Source of the DNA: Bin87 sp965261195
GTDB lineage: Bacteria > Chloroflexota > Dehalococcoidia > Lucifugimonadales > UBA3495
Reading direction: 5' to 3'
DNA length: 64,000 nucleotides
Assembly (NCBI GenBank): GCA_965261195.1
Contig: OZ253455.1
Coordinates: 1,550,001-1,614,000, forward strand
The position numbers and the translations under genes are program-made. The number at the start of each line of letters is the position of its first letter. Position 1 is the stretch's first letter. The notes beneath the pieces are model-generated. The model saw only the letters and a program-made list of their open reading frames with translations, ran no database searches and was not told the origin of the DNA. Positions 54,607-63,344 of the stretch are shown here, piece by piece.

Positions 54607-55284
54607 ATGACTACTACCAGCACACTGAAACCCGGTCAAATCGCTCGCCGACCATCGCGTTCACGACCGGGCGCCGTTGCCATCCCGCTGGCCGAGTTCG
54701 GCAAGTCGATGAACGATGCCGACTTGTACCACTGGTTCGAGGCTTTTGGTGAGCGGAACTCGGATGAAGGCCAGTACGAAATCTCTAGCGAAGGATTTTT
54801 ACTGATTATGCCGCCTACCGGACATCCCGGTTCTCTACATGAGGGCGAGTTGGCCGCAGACTTGCTCTTCTGGGCGCGTGAGCACGGTGGCGTTGCCTTT
54901 CCAGCAACTGCCGGGTTCATCTTGCCCGATGGATCTTGCTTTGGCCCGGATGCCGCGTGGGTCAGCGAAGAACGGCGCCATGAACTGCGTGCCGCGCATA
55001 ATATACCCTTCCCGCACCTCGTTCCCGATTTCATTGTAGAGGTCCAATCACCCTCCAACAGCGATACCGAGCTGATTGATAAAATCAACCGGTTCATCTC
55101 TTACGGTACCAAATTGGCCTGGCTTATTAATGCCAACACCAGAACCGTTATCAGATTCCGGCCTGACCACGAGCCGGAGGTACTGCACGATCCCGAATTT
55201 GTTGACGGCGATGAGGACGTGCTGCCCGGTTTTCGATTCGCTGTGCGAGCAAGAATCTTCGACAACGAGAATAACCCCCAGTGA
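54607..55284 (+). CDS. Uma2-family PD-(D/E)XK nuclease-like protein 2
   Basis: A 225-residue paralogue of the preceding Uma2 gene. Ends are nearly identical, but the stretch around residues 78-110 differs (HPGSLHEGELAADLLFWARE against NPGSLHELGMAGELYIWTQD), so the copies have diverged or recombined locally. HLVPDFIVEVQSPSNSDTEL and the Lys region are intact. trxB starts nine bases downstream. Confidence 0.85.
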   Translation: MTTTSTLKPGQIARRPSRSRPGAVAIPLAEFGKSMNDADLYHWFEAFGERNSDEGQYEISSEGFLLIMPPTGHPGSLHEGELAADLLFWAREHGGVAFPATAGFILPDGSCFGPDAAWVSEERRHELRAAHNIPFPHLVPDFIVEVQSPSNSDTELIDKINRFISYGTKLAWLINANTRTVIRFRPDHEPEVLHDPEFVDGDEDVLPGFRFAVRARIFDNENNPQ

Positions 55285-55293
55285 GGTAAACCA

Positions 55294-56220
55294 GTGCCCG
55301 ATCAGAATTACGACGTTATCATCATCGGCGGCGGCATGGCCGGCCTGACCGCCGGTATCTATGCCGCCCGCCACGGCCTCAGCGCCGCCATCGTCGAGGA
55401 GATGATGGCCGGAGCCCAGATTATCAACCTGGAGCGCATTGAGAACTATCCGGGCTTTCCCCAGGGCATCGCCGGCTACGAACTCGGACCGGCCACCCAG
55501 GAACAGGCCATGAACGCCGGCGTAGCAATGCTGATGGATACGGCCACGAACATCACCATCGACGGCGATTACCTGCAAATCACCGGCGACGGCGGCGACA
55601 GTTATCGCGGGAAGGCCGTCATTATGGCCGCCGGTTCGTCGCTGCGCACCCTGGGCATCCCCGGCGAGGCAGAGTTCAACGGGCGCGGAGTTTCCCACTG
55701 TGCCACCTGCGACGGCCCGATGTACATGGGTCAAACCGTTGCCGTCGTGGGCGGCGGCGACTCCGCAGCCGACGAGGCCCTGACGCTAACCGAGTACGCC
55801 GACCGGGTCATTCTGTTCCACCGCAGCGACGAGCTGGACGCCCAAAGCGTGCTGCGGGAACGCATCGCCGCATCCCCCAAGATTGAGGTGCGTTACAACG
55901 CCGAGGTCGTGGAGATTCTGGGCGAAGATGCCGTAACCGGTGTGCGGGTGCGCAGCGCCGACGGCGAGACCGTCGAAACCCTGCACGGCCTGTTCGTGTA
56001 CGTCGGCCTCAATCCCAACTCCGCCGCCGTCGCCAACCTGGTGCCGCTGGATAACTCGGGACACATCCCGGTGGGCCTCACTATGGAAACACCCCAACCC
56101 GGCCTGTTCGCCGCCGGCGACATCCGGCAGCAATCCGCATCCCAACTGGTAGCATCGGCCGGCGACGGCGCCACCGCCGCAATCGCGGCGTTCCGCTACA
56201 TCAACTCCAAACAGTGGTAA
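55294..56220 (+). CDS. trxB: Thioredoxin reductase-like FAD/NAD(P) disulfide reductase
   Basis: A 308-residue protein from GTG 55294 after GAGGTAAA. FAD motif VIIIGGGMAGLTAGIYAARH, redox pair HCATCDGPMYMG (CATC), NADPH motif VAVVGGGDSAADEALTLTEY and C-terminal FAD block LFAAGDIRQQSASQLVASAG. Length is normal. It should reduce thioredoxin or a related disulfide partner. The 5' end was copied in the tandem duplication upstream. Confidence 0.93.
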   Translation: MPDQNYDVIIIGGGMAGLTAGIYAARHGLSAAIVEEMMAGAQIINLERIENYPGFPQGIAGYELGPATQEQAMNAGVAMLMDTATNITIDGDYLQITGDGGDSYRGKAVIMAAGSSLRTLGIPGEAEFNGRGVSHCATCDGPMYMGQTVAVVGGGDSAADEALTLTEYADRVILFHRSDELDAQSVLRERIAASPKIEVRYNAEVVEILGEDAVTGVRVRSADGETVETLHGLFVYVGLNPNSAAVANLVPLDNSGHIPVGLTMETPQPGLFAAGDIRQQSASQLVASAGDGATAAIAAFRYINSKQW

Positions 56221-56237
56221 CAACACCAACGAAAAAA

Positions 56238-56274
56238 CCCCTCTCCCGTCAAGGGAGAGGGCTGGGGTGAGGGT
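56238..56274. repeat. Dispersed palindromic intergenic repeat, copy 3
   Basis: CCCCTCTCCCGTCAAGGGAG then AGGGCTGGGGTGAGGGT; same family as copies at 10650, 11605 and 57821. Located directly after trxB, where it may terminate transcription. Confidence 0.8.
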
Positions 56275-56296
56275 GAACCCTCCAGCGAGTCCCACC

Positions 56297-57127
56297 ATGC
56301 AAATCACCGACCACGTTTACAGCACTCACATCGCGGAAGACCCCAACACCTACGGGGCAATGCACCCGGGCGGTACCCAGATTTACTTCGTAGGCGACCC
56401 GGCCGGCCACATGGTGATGATCGATTCTGGAGAACCGTACCGCGCCTGGCGCCGTCAGATCGCAGCTTACTGGGCAGAGTTGGGTCGACCCACCATCGAC
56501 GCCATCCTGATTACGCACGGCCACGGCGACCACATCGGCGGGCTGGACCGGCTGCAGGAGCTGTTCGGTTGCCCGGTGCGTTGCCACCCCAAACTGGCGC
56601 CCCGATTGCAGCACATCCTCGGCGGCGACTCGGTGGTTGCCCTCGACGCTCGAGAAGCTATTGCCACCGGCGGCGGCGCGACCTTGAGCCCGCTTTTCAC
56701 GCCGGGACACGAGGAAGACCACGTGTGCTACTTCCTGCGGCCCGACCGCGTGCTGTTCAGCGGCGACAACCTGTTGGGTAACTCGTCATCCAGCGTGCGC
56801 AACCTGAAACTGTATCTGTCCTCGCTGAGCCGCATGGCCACAACCCGCCCGCAGGTCGTCTGCCCCGGCCACGGCAACACCATCGTTCGGGGCGAATCGC
56901 GCATCCGGCAGCAGATTGAGCACCGGCAGGGTCGCGAGGACCAGGTGCTCGCCGCCATCTCCGGCGGAGCAACCACCGTTGACGCAATCGTGGCTGCCGT
57001 CTATCCGCGCAACCTCCGCAAGTCGCTGCGCGGTGCCGCCGGCCGCAACGTGCGCACGCACCTGGAGAAACTACAGCAGGAAGGCCGCGTCCGCGAGCAG
57101 GAAGCCACCTACTCCCTGGCCGCTTAG
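56297..57127 (+). CDS. Metallo-beta-lactamase-fold hydrolase (LACTB2-like)
   Basis: A 276-residue protein from ATG 56297. The binuclear metal motif is LITHGHGDHIGGLDRL (HxHxDH), then TPGHEEDHVCYFL, VLFSGDNLLGN and VCPGHGNTI. The C-terminal 60 residues form a winged-helix-like tail (ISGGATTVDAIVAAVYPRNL), as in LACTB2/RNase-type MBL hydrolases. Substrate not deducible. Confidence 0.88.
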   Translation: MQITDHVYSTHIAEDPNTYGAMHPGGTQIYFVGDPAGHMVMIDSGEPYRAWRRQIAAYWAELGRPTIDAILITHGHGDHIGGLDRLQELFGCPVRCHPKLAPRLQHILGGDSVVALDAREAIATGGGATLSPLFTPGHEEDHVCYFLRPDRVLFSGDNLLGNSSSSVRNLKLYLSSLSRMATTRPQVVCPGHGNTIVRGESRIRQQIEHRQGREDQVLAAISGGATTVDAIVAAVYPRNLRKSLRGAAGRNVRTHLEKLQQEGRVREQEATYSLAA

Positions 57128-57159
57128 ACACTGCGTTGCGACCGCCGCGACTCCCCATC

Positions 57160-57344
57160 ATGTATCGTGCGTCCGGCCCATCGGGGGTGTTGGGTTGCGG
57201 CTTGGGCCTGCTCGGCTTGGGCCTGCTCTGCTGACGCCGGTGGCCCTCATTCTGATCAAGGGCGTGGCGTGGGCGTTGGTAGCGGTGGGCGCCGTGCTGG
57301 CCGCGCTGAGCCTTTGGGCCTGGTTGCGGACGCGCCGGTTCTAG
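57160..57344 (+). pseudogene. Small membrane protein with one frameshift
   Basis: ATG 57160 opens MYRASGPSGVLGCGLGLLGL, then TGA at about 57232. One base shift gives TPVALILIKGVAWALVAVGA and LAALSLWAWLRTRRF. Joined, this is a 60-residue two-helix membrane protein. Could be a pseudogene or an assembly error. Confidence 0.4.
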
Positions 57345-57360
57345 GAGCCCAACCGCCTGG

Positions 57361-57783
57361 TTACGGTTCCATCAGGCCTGAGCCGTCGCGCTGCAACAGC
57401 TCGACGCGAACATCGTCGGGGCCACGGACGAAGGCGATACGCACGCCGGGCCGGATGGTGCGCGGCTCCACGTAGATCTCCGCCCCCTTGCCCCGCAGGT
57501 CCTCCACCGCACCGTCGATGTCATCAACGCGGAACCCAAAGTGGTCCAGCCCCAGGTGCGGGTCGCTGGGATTCGAGTCGATATGTTCCTCCGGCGCCAC
57601 GCTGGCGATGAAGATTGCCAGGCCGTTCACGTCCAGATCAACGCGGGGCACGCCGTCGCTCTGGGTGCGGTTCAGTACCGTCGCCCCAAACATGGTCTCG
57701 AAAAAGCCGGCCATGCCTGCCGGGTCTTTGGTTCGCACGTGGATGTGGTCGTAGGTGTAGGTATAAACCGGTGCGGTGCTCAT
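57361..57783 (-). CDS. VOC-superfamily (glyoxalase/dioxygenase-like) protein
   Basis: A 140-residue protein from ATG 57783 (MSTAPVYTYTYDHIHVRTKD). Metal-ligand His in DHIHV, HLGLDHFGFRVDDIDGAVED and a C-terminal VRVELLQRDG Glu give the two beta-alpha-beta-beta-beta units of a VOC protein such as methylmalonyl-CoA epimerase or glyoxalase I. Substrate unclear. A palindromic repeat lies in its upstream region. Confidence 0.85.
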   Translation of the reverse strand: MSTAPVYTYTYDHIHVRTKDPAGMAGFFETMFGATVLNRTQSDGVPRVDLDVNGLAIFIASVAPEEHIDSNPSDPHLGLDHFGFRVDDIDGAVEDLRGKGAEIYVEPRTIRPGVRIAFVRGPDDVRVELLQRDGSGLMEP

Positions 57784-57820
57784 GGTGATATTCTCCCTGG
57801 TTGATTTGAGGGACATGATA

Positions 57821-57859
57821 CTCCCTCTCCCTTGATGGGAGAGGGTTGGGGTGAGGGTG
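57821..57859. repeat. Dispersed palindromic intergenic repeat, copy 4
   Basis: CTCCCTCTCCCTTGATGGGA then GAGGGTTGGGGTGAGGGTGG; the same hairpin family. It sits between the VOC gene and nirK. Confidence 0.8.
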
Positions 57860-57990
57860 GAAATCCCCCGCACTAGAGAGGCCCGAGGCGAGGGTGCAAT
57901 CCCAGAGCTCGAGCAAAGGCCATGCCTCCAAATTTCTAACCGGAGCGCAGCCGCCCGGCAACTGCGCTCCCCTATCCGACCTTCCGGTAA

Positions 57991-59247
57991 TTATTGAATG
58001 TTGCCTGGCGGCTTGACCTGTTCCATCAGGTCGTTGTCCCATTCTCCTTCGGCCACCAGAATCGCCTTGGCATCGAAGACAAACGCCTCGATGAGGTTGT
58101 GCGACAGGTAGGCGTAGGTTCCCGGTTGTCGGATGGTGTGTATCGACGCCCCGGCGGAACCGGCCGCAATCACCCACGTCTCCAGGTCCACCGCCGGCGG
58201 ACTGCTGAACCCGCCGCGCTCCCACACGTAGTCGCCGTGCCCGCCAATCAGGTGCGGATAAGATTGCCGGTTGGCCTGCGAGTGGACTATCAGCACGTTC
58301 TCGCCCACGTTGGCGGTCAACTGGCCGTCGCCCTGCAACGCTCCCGTAACCCCGTTGAACACAATGTGCGTCGGCGTCAGAGACTTCATCGCCTCCAGGT
58401 CATCCACCATCGACGCGGATGGACTGTCATAGCGCTTGAAGTCGCCATTTTCGTCCCGCGGCAGGTAGTAGTCCTGTTCGCCAACGTAGTAGGCGCGGTC
58501 ATAGCTGATCGGGTTGCCCGCCGGGTCCCGCAATCCCTCGCGCGGCAGCACCATGATGGCCCCGTTCATACCATGCACCACGTGCCAGGGAACCATCGTG
58601 CCGCCCGGCGCGCAGTGGTAGATGAACACGCCGGCCTTCGTCGCCCGGAACCGCAGCAGCACCTCTTGTCCCGGCCCAACCTGGGTCAGGGAACCGCCGC
58701 CGAGCGCGCCGGCAGAAGCGTGAAAGTCGATGTTGTGCAGCAACTCGTTGCCGGACGGATTGACCAGCGTCATCTCCACGTAGTCGCCTTCGTGCACCAC
58801 GATAATGGGGCCCGGTACGGAACCATTGAAGGTAAAGGCCCACATGAACACGCCCGGCGCAATCTCAATCTCCTTTTCTGCTACCTCCAGCCGTATCTCG
58901 ACAACCCTGGGGTCGCCCGTGTTCACCTGCTCGTGCTCCGGGAAAAACGGCGGGGCCACCAGTTCCTGGGTTACCCGTTCCAGTCCGCTAACGTCCTCCG
59001 GTGCCCAGGTTTTCGGCCCCGGCCAGTATGCGGACGTCGTAGCGGCCGTGGCTTCGCTGCCCACAGCGGCAGATGTCACGGCCTCAGGACTCGGCAAATC
59101 GGTGGGTACGGTGAACGGTGGCGCCGCGGTCGCAGCCTCGTCATCGCCGCCACAGGCCACGCCGGCCAGCAGCGCCACCGCCAGCAGCGCGCACAGCAAC
59201 CAGCCGGCTGATCCCATCTTGAGTATCCGCCTGTTATCAAGATTCAT
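57991..59247 (-). CDS. nirK: Copper-containing nitrite reductase (NirK), predicted lipoprotein
   Basis: A 418-residue protein from ATG 59247, behind AGGAGGATTGG. A signal helix ends in LLAGVACGG (lipobox), followed by an Ala/Thr/Ser-rich linker of about 60 residues. Two cupredoxin domains follow. Copper ligands are seen in LLHNIDFHASAG, FIYHCAPGGTMVPWHVVHGM (type 1) and SYPHLIGGHGDYVWERGG (type 2), with the catalytic Asp in IDFH. It reduces nitrite to NO outside the membrane. The anchored form with linker suits a monoderm or Chloroflexota-type envelope. Confidence 0.92.
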   Translation of the reverse strand: MNLDNRRILKMGSAGWLLCALLAVALLAGVACGGDDEAATAAPPFTVPTDLPSPEAVTSAAVGSEATAATTSAYWPGPKTWAPEDVSGLERVTQELVAPPFFPEHEQVNTGDPRVVEIRLEVAEKEIEIAPGVFMWAFTFNGSVPGPIIVVHEGDYVEMTLVNPSGNELLHNIDFHASAGALGGGSLTQVGPGQEVLLRFRATKAGVFIYHCAPGGTMVPWHVVHGMNGAIMVLPREGLRDPAGNPISYDRAYYVGEQDYYLPRDENGDFKRYDSPSASMVDDLEAMKSLTPTHIVFNGVTGALQGDGQLTANVGENVLIVHSQANRQSYPHLIGGHGDYVWERGGFSSPPAVDLETWVIAAGSAGASIHTIRQPGTYAYLSHNLIEAFVFDAKAILVAEGEWDNDLMEQVKPPGNIQ

Positions 59248-59362
59248 ACCAATCCTCCTCCCTGAAATGCCACGCCGGTCGGCGGTGCGGTTAGAATGCA
59301 CCGCACCATACGCATTGATACGTTATATGTCAAAGGCCGGAATATAGGTTATAGCAAGGCAA

Positions 59363-59986
59363 TCAATAGGCCCGCACCGTGCCGGCGATATGGGAAGTAT
59401 CGTTGTACAGGTGCAGCACACAGTTGTTGGGGTAAGTATGAACGACCGTCAGCGAACAGTTGTGCATCACGAATTTCCAGTTGGCCTCCAGCGGTAAATC
59501 GAGCAGCGATACCAGGCCGGCCCGCAGGCTGCCGCCGTGTCCAACAATTAGCACATTTTCGTCCAGGTGTTGCTGACGCACCTGCTGGACAATCCGGCCC
59601 AGGCGGTGGCTGGTTTCGCGAATCGTTTCGCCTTCCGGCGGCGCAAAATCCAGGTCGTTCTCCATAGAGGCTTCGAACAGGTGCGGAAATTTTCGCTGGT
59701 ATTCCGCGGCGGTCATACCCTCAAATACGCCCTTGTTGTATTCCCGCAAATCCGAAGTGAATGCCAGCGGCACATCGCGCTCGCCCAATGCGACGCGGGC
59801 GGTCTCCGCGGCCCGGCTCAAATCCGACGAATAGGCGGCGTCAATACGCACATCGGCCAGCCGCCGGGCCAGCATCTGCGCCTGCTCACGGCCCCGCTCC
59901 GACAGCGGCACGTCGGTGTGCCCCTGGATGCGGCCCTCGGCATTCCATTCCGTCTCCCCGTGGCGGGTAATGTAAATGATACCCAT
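59363..59986 (-). CDS. Histidine phosphatase (phosphoglycerate mutase-like; CobC candidate)
   Basis: A 207-residue protein from ATG 59986. MGIIYITRHGETEWNAEGRI holds the phospho-His (RHGE); LSERGREQAQMLARRL, YSSDLSRAAETA and VLIVGHGGSLRAGLVSLLDL complete the fold. It starts 24 bases after the CobD-like gene ends, which favours alpha-ribazole-phosphate phosphatase (CobC) in cobalamin loop assembly. A general phosphatase role cannot be excluded. Confidence 0.85.
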   Translation of the reverse strand: MGIIYITRHGETEWNAEGRIQGHTDVPLSERGREQAQMLARRLADVRIDAAYSSDLSRAAETARVALGERDVPLAFTSDLREYNKGVFEGMTAAEYQRKFPHLFEASMENDLDFAPPEGETIRETSHRLGRIVQQVRQQHLDENVLIVGHGGSLRAGLVSLLDLPLEANWKFVMHNCSLTVVHTYPNNCVLHLYNDTSHIAGTVRAY

Positions 59987-60010
59987 GCTGCTCCTTGCAC
60001 CAAGTCGACT

Positions 60011-61150
60011 TTACGCGAAGTTGATTTCACCCCAAACGTTCGCCACCGCATCGGCCAGCCGCACGCAATCTGCCACCGGACGCAGGCCGATGCGTATGCA
60101 ATCCGGCAAGCCAAACGAAGTGCAGTCCCTTACGAAAATTCCCTGACGGGCCAGCCGGTCCCGCAGCGCCGCCGCATCCCCAACCTGCGCCAGCACGAAG
60201 TTGGCCGCCGTTGGGTAGCAGCGAATACCCAACTCGCCGAAGCGTTGCTCCACGCACTCGCGCGACGCTGCCACCGCAGCCCGGGCCCGTTCCAGATAGC
60301 AGCCATCGGCGAGGGCCACTACGCCGGCCGCCTGCGCCAGCCCGTTCACGCTCCAGTCCGGCTGCAACGCGGCCAACCGGCTGATTACCGAGTCGCCGGC
60401 CACGGCATACCCCAACCGCAGGGCCGTCAGCGCGTAGTCCTTGGTCATCGAACGCAGCACAACCAACGATTGGGTGGTCGCCGCCAGCGACACCGCGTTG
60501 GCTTCGGCGTGCCGGTCGGACAGGTTGATGTACGCTTCATCAATTACCAATACGCTGCCGACGCGGGCGGCAACGTCCGCCAGAATCCGCAGGTCGGCGC
60601 TTCCAATCAGCGCACCCGTCGGGTTATTGGGGTTGCAGACAAACACCAGCGCTGGACGCTCGGAATGGATGCGCTCGGCGGTAAGACCAACATCCCAGCC
60701 AAAGCCGTCTGCGTACCTGGCGGCGTCAAGGGTATGAACCGGGCCGCCCGACACGGCCACCGCCCCGCCGTACTCGCTGTAGGTCGGCGTGAGCAATAAC
60801 GCCGCCGGCTCGACACCATCCGCCGGCGAGCCAACATACGCGCGCGCCAGCAGGTGGATTAGCTCAGTGGAACCGTTGCCAGCGATGATGTTGCCAATTG
60901 CAACGCCATCGCCGCGGTGATGCTCAGCAATTGCCTCGGTCAGCGCCAGGCTGTGCGGGTCTGGATAGGCGGCCAGCTCGACGGCGGCGATTGCCGCGGC
61001 CACACCGTCCGGCGGTCCCAGCGGGCTGACGCTGGCCGAAAAGTCGCAGCAATCCGCCAGCCGCAAACCCAACTCCCGCAACTCAGCCAGCTTGATGCCG
61101 CCGTGAACCGGGCGCGACGGTGCGGTGAGGGCGTCATCGGGTGTGGTCAT
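60011..61150 (-). CDS. PLP aminotransferase-fold enzyme, CobD (threonine-phosphate decarboxylase)-like
   Basis: A 379-residue protein from ATG 61150 (MTTPDDALTAPSRPVHGGIK). The N-terminal DFSASVSPLGPPDGVAAAI is typical of CobD (FSANINPLGPP), against HisC. Others: IAGNGSTELIHLLARAY, FVCNPNNPTGALIGSADLRI, VLVIDEAYINLSDR and LRSMTKDYALTALRLGYAVA with the PLP Lys. The next gene downstream is a CobC-like phosphatase, supporting a cobalamin role; HisC remains possible. Its 5' end has been duplicated at 61751-62047. Confidence 0.82.
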   Translation of the reverse strand: MTTPDDALTAPSRPVHGGIKLAELRELGLRLADCCDFSASVSPLGPPDGVAAAIAAVELAAYPDPHSLALTEAIAEHHRGDGVAIGNIIAGNGSTELIHLLARAYVGSPADGVEPAALLLTPTYSEYGGAVAVSGGPVHTLDAARYADGFGWDVGLTAERIHSERPALVFVCNPNNPTGALIGSADLRILADVAARVGSVLVIDEAYINLSDRHAEANAVSLAATTQSLVVLRSMTKDYALTALRLGYAVAGDSVISRLAALQPDWSVNGLAQAAGVVALADGCYLERARAAVAASRECVEQRFGELGIRCYPTAANFVLAQVGDAAALRDRLARQGIFVRDCTSFGLPDCIRIGLRPVADCVRLADAVANVWGEINFA

Positions 61151-61163
61151 ACGAAACGGATGG

Positions 61164-61754
61164 CTACTGACGATTGAAGACCAGGGTACGTCCGGGATTG
61201 CTGAAAAGTCGTTCCAGCGCCAGCGCAAACCCCGGTATCGTCGCCGTAGTGAGAGTGTCTTCTCGCCCCAAAACCGCCCGTTCCACGTACTCGCCGCCCG
61301 ATAGTTCCAGTACGGTGATGGTGTCGTTCATCGGGTCCATTATCCAGTACTCCGGCACCCCGGCCTCGGCATACCAACCACGCTTCATCACTAGGTCCCG
61401 CCGCCGGTCCTGCGACAGCACCTCTACCGCCAGGTCCGGTAAACCCTCAACAAAACTGCCCTGAATCAGATGCGCCCGTTCCGCTCGCACGTACACCATA
61501 TCCGGCGTCGGCGCGGTGGACTCGGACAGGACCACGCCAATACCTGAGACGGCCACGCCGATGAGCGGGGTAGTTGTAGCGAGGAAATTGTTAATCATCC
61601 GAACCAGGTAATCGATCAGGTTTTGATGGTCGTAGGTCGGTGGCGCCATTTCAAACAATACTCCGTCGGCCAGTTCCCACACGCCTTCGTCCACCGGCCC
61701 CAGGGCGCGGTACTCGGCCAGCGTCATTTTGGCGCCGTGCTGTACGGTAGTCAT
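61164..61754 (-). CDS. Uma2-family nuclease-like protein A
   Basis: A 196-residue protein from ATG 61754 (MTTVQHGAKMTLAEYRALGP). Nuclease core PTPDMVYVRAERAHLIQG, GLPDLAVEVLSQDRRRDLVM and KRGWYAEAGVPEYWIMDP, with Asp, Glu and Lys in place. It ends 14 bases before the cobD-like start. It forms an array with three further paralogues upstream. Confidence 0.88.
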   Translation of the reverse strand: MTTVQHGAKMTLAEYRALGPVDEGVWELADGVLFEMAPPTYDHQNLIDYLVRMINNFLATTTPLIGVAVSGIGVVLSESTAPTPDMVYVRAERAHLIQGSFVEGLPDLAVEVLSQDRRRDLVMKRGWYAEAGVPEYWIMDPMNDTITVLELSGGEYVERAVLGREDTLTTATIPGFALALERLFSNPGRTLVFNRQ

Positions 61755-62047
61755 CGTTGCTGCTCCGGTCCGGCAGATGCGTTTGGTTCGACTTTCCCCA
61801 TTCTACACCGCCCAATTGCCTCGGTCAGCGCCAGGCTGTGGGGGTCTGGATAGGCTGCCAGCTCGACGGCGGCGATTGCCGCGGCCACACCGTCCGGCGG
61901 TCCCAGCGGGCTGACGCTGGCCGAGAAGTCGCGGCAATCCTCCAGCCGCAAACCCAACTCCCGCAATTCCGCCAGCTTGATGCCGCCGTGAACCGGGCGA
62001 GCGGTGTCCGGTTGGTCGGCGTTGTCCGGCTGGTCGGGAGAACTCAT
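61751..62047 (-). pseudogene. Duplicated 5' fragment of the cobD-like gene
   Basis: From ATG 62047 the fragment repeats ARPVHGGIKLAELRELGLRL and DFSASVSPLGPPDGVAAAIA through LALTEAI, then diverges and stops inside the start codon of Uma2 protein A. It encodes only about 80 residues of CobD-like sequence and has no PLP site. It is a by-product of tandem duplication of a Uma2-cobD junction. Confidence 0.88.
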
Positions 62048-62065
62048 CGTGTGCCGGCGCAACGA

Positions 62066-62656
62066 CTACCGTCGTAGGGACGGCAGGGTCCGCCCCGGGT
62101 TGCTGAACAACCGCTCCAATTCCAACTCAAACCCAGGTATGGCCGCCGTGGTCAATATATCGCCCCGACCTAACACGGCCTTCTCCGCGTATTGGAATCC
62201 GACCACTTCCAGCACACTTATGGTGTCGGACACGGGGTCAATTATCCAGTATTCGGGCACGCCGGCTTCGCCATACCAACCCCGTTTTATGACCAAATCT
62301 CTCCGCCGGTCCTGTGACATCACTTCAACGACGATGTCCGGTACCCCTTCGACGAAGCTACCCTGAATCAAGTGGCCTCGGTCCGCGCGCACGTACACCA
62401 TGTCCGGCGTGGGTGCGGTGGACTCGGACAGGACCACGCCAATCCCGGAGTAGGCCCAGCCGGGGAGAGGATCGGATGCCGCCAGATAGGTGTTGAGCAT
62501 CATGACCAGAAAATCGATCAAACTCTGATGTTCCCAATTCGGTGGCGCCATTTCAAACAATACTCCGTCGGCCAGTTCCCACACGCCTTCGTCCACCGGC
62601 CCCAGGGCGCGGTACTCGGCCAGCGTCATTTTAGCGCCGTGCTGTACGGTAGTCAT
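62066..62656 (-). CDS. Uma2-family nuclease-like protein B
   Basis: 196 residues from ATG 62656. The first 40 residues are identical to protein A, the rest diverged (LAASDPLPGWAYSGIGVVLS). Core GVPDIVVEVMSQDRRRDLVI and KRGWYGEAGVPEYWIIDP is intact. It lies upstream of the cobD fragment, as protein A lies upstream of cobD, so A and B arose by the same duplication. Confidence 0.88.
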   Translation of the reverse strand: MTTVQHGAKMTLAEYRALGPVDEGVWELADGVLFEMAPPNWEHQSLIDFLVMMLNTYLAASDPLPGWAYSGIGVVLSESTAPTPDMVYVRADRGHLIQGSFVEGVPDIVVEVMSQDRRRDLVIKRGWYGEAGVPEYWIIDPVSDTISVLEVVGFQYAEKAVLGRGDILTTAAIPGFELELERLFSNPGRTLPSLRR

Positions 62657-62706
62657 CGTTGCTGCTCCGGTCCGGCGAATGTGGTGGCGATCAGTAGCGG
62701 ACACAG

Positions 62707-63294
62707 TTATTGCTGACGGCTTGGCAAAGTGCGCGCCGAGTGATTAAAAAGGCGCGCCAATGGCAACGCAAACCCCGGTATGGCTCGCGTAATCAACGTA
62801 TCCTCGCTCCTTAAAGTAGCTCGTTCAACATATTCAGAGCCGTTCAATTCCAGCACTGTGATACTGTCCACTGTGGGGTCCATGACCCAGTATTCCGGTA
62901 TGCCCGCCTCTTCATACCAGGCCCGCTTCATCACCAGGTCCCGCGCTCGGTCAGTGGATAGCGCTTCCACGACCAAATCGGGAACTCCTTCTACAAAGCT
63001 ACCCTGTACTAAATGCGCGCGGTCGGAGCGAACGTAAACCAAATCGGGCGTTGGAGAATGCAATTCGGATAGTGCGACACCGATACCGAGTATCGCCCAT
63101 CCCTGCCTCGGAATAGTGGTATTAAGATACGCGTTAATGAACTCGACCAAAAACGTGATTAGATTCTGATGGTCATAAGTAGGTGGCGCCATTTGACACA
63201 ATACCCCATCGGCCAGTTCCCATACCCCTTCACTTGTCGGGAGGGCGCGGTACTCGGCCAGCGTCATCTTGGCGCCATGCTGTACGGTAGTCAT
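62707..63294 (-). CDS. Uma2-family nuclease-like protein C
   Basis: 195 residues from ATG 63294, with the same leader (GAGCAGCAACG) before the start as its neighbours. Core SPTPDLVYVRSDRAHLVQGS, GVPDLVVEALSTDRARDLVM and KRAWYEEAGIPEYWVMDP. Sequence is more diverged than A/B, so the array has grown in several steps. Confidence 0.88.
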   Translation of the reverse strand: MTTVQHGAKMTLAEYRALPTSEGVWELADGVLCQMAPPTYDHQNLITFLVEFINAYLNTTIPRQGWAILGIGVALSELHSPTPDLVYVRSDRAHLVQGSFVEGVPDLVVEALSTDRARDLVMKRAWYEEAGIPEYWVMDPTVDSITVLELNGSEYVERATLRSEDTLITRAIPGFALPLARLFNHSARTLPSRQQ

Positions 63295-63344
63295 CGTTGC
63301 TGCTCCTGCCCGGCAGATGCGGTTGGTTGTACCGAAGGCCGCAA

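Larger units (their letters stand above)
53290..55309 (+). repeat. Tandem duplication of ~1.01 kb (methyltransferase 3' end, Uma2 gene, trxB 5' end)
   Basis: Unit 1 (53290-54297) and unit 2 (54298 to about 55309) are near-identical. Both start at ACCACCGCAGTGGCAGCAGC inside the methyltransferase. Unit 1 ends in a few leftover trxB codons (GTGCCCAATCCGAATTAC) and unit 2 ends in the true trxB start (GTGCCCGATCAGAATTACGA). The junction lies within the sixth trxB codon. The units differ mainly in the middle of the Uma2 genes. Confidence 0.9.

Noticed and set aside
57994..59211. Rightward 405-codon open frame opposite nirK.
   Set aside because: Antisense shadow of a gene with complete copper-site motifs, a lipobox and an AGGAGG site.
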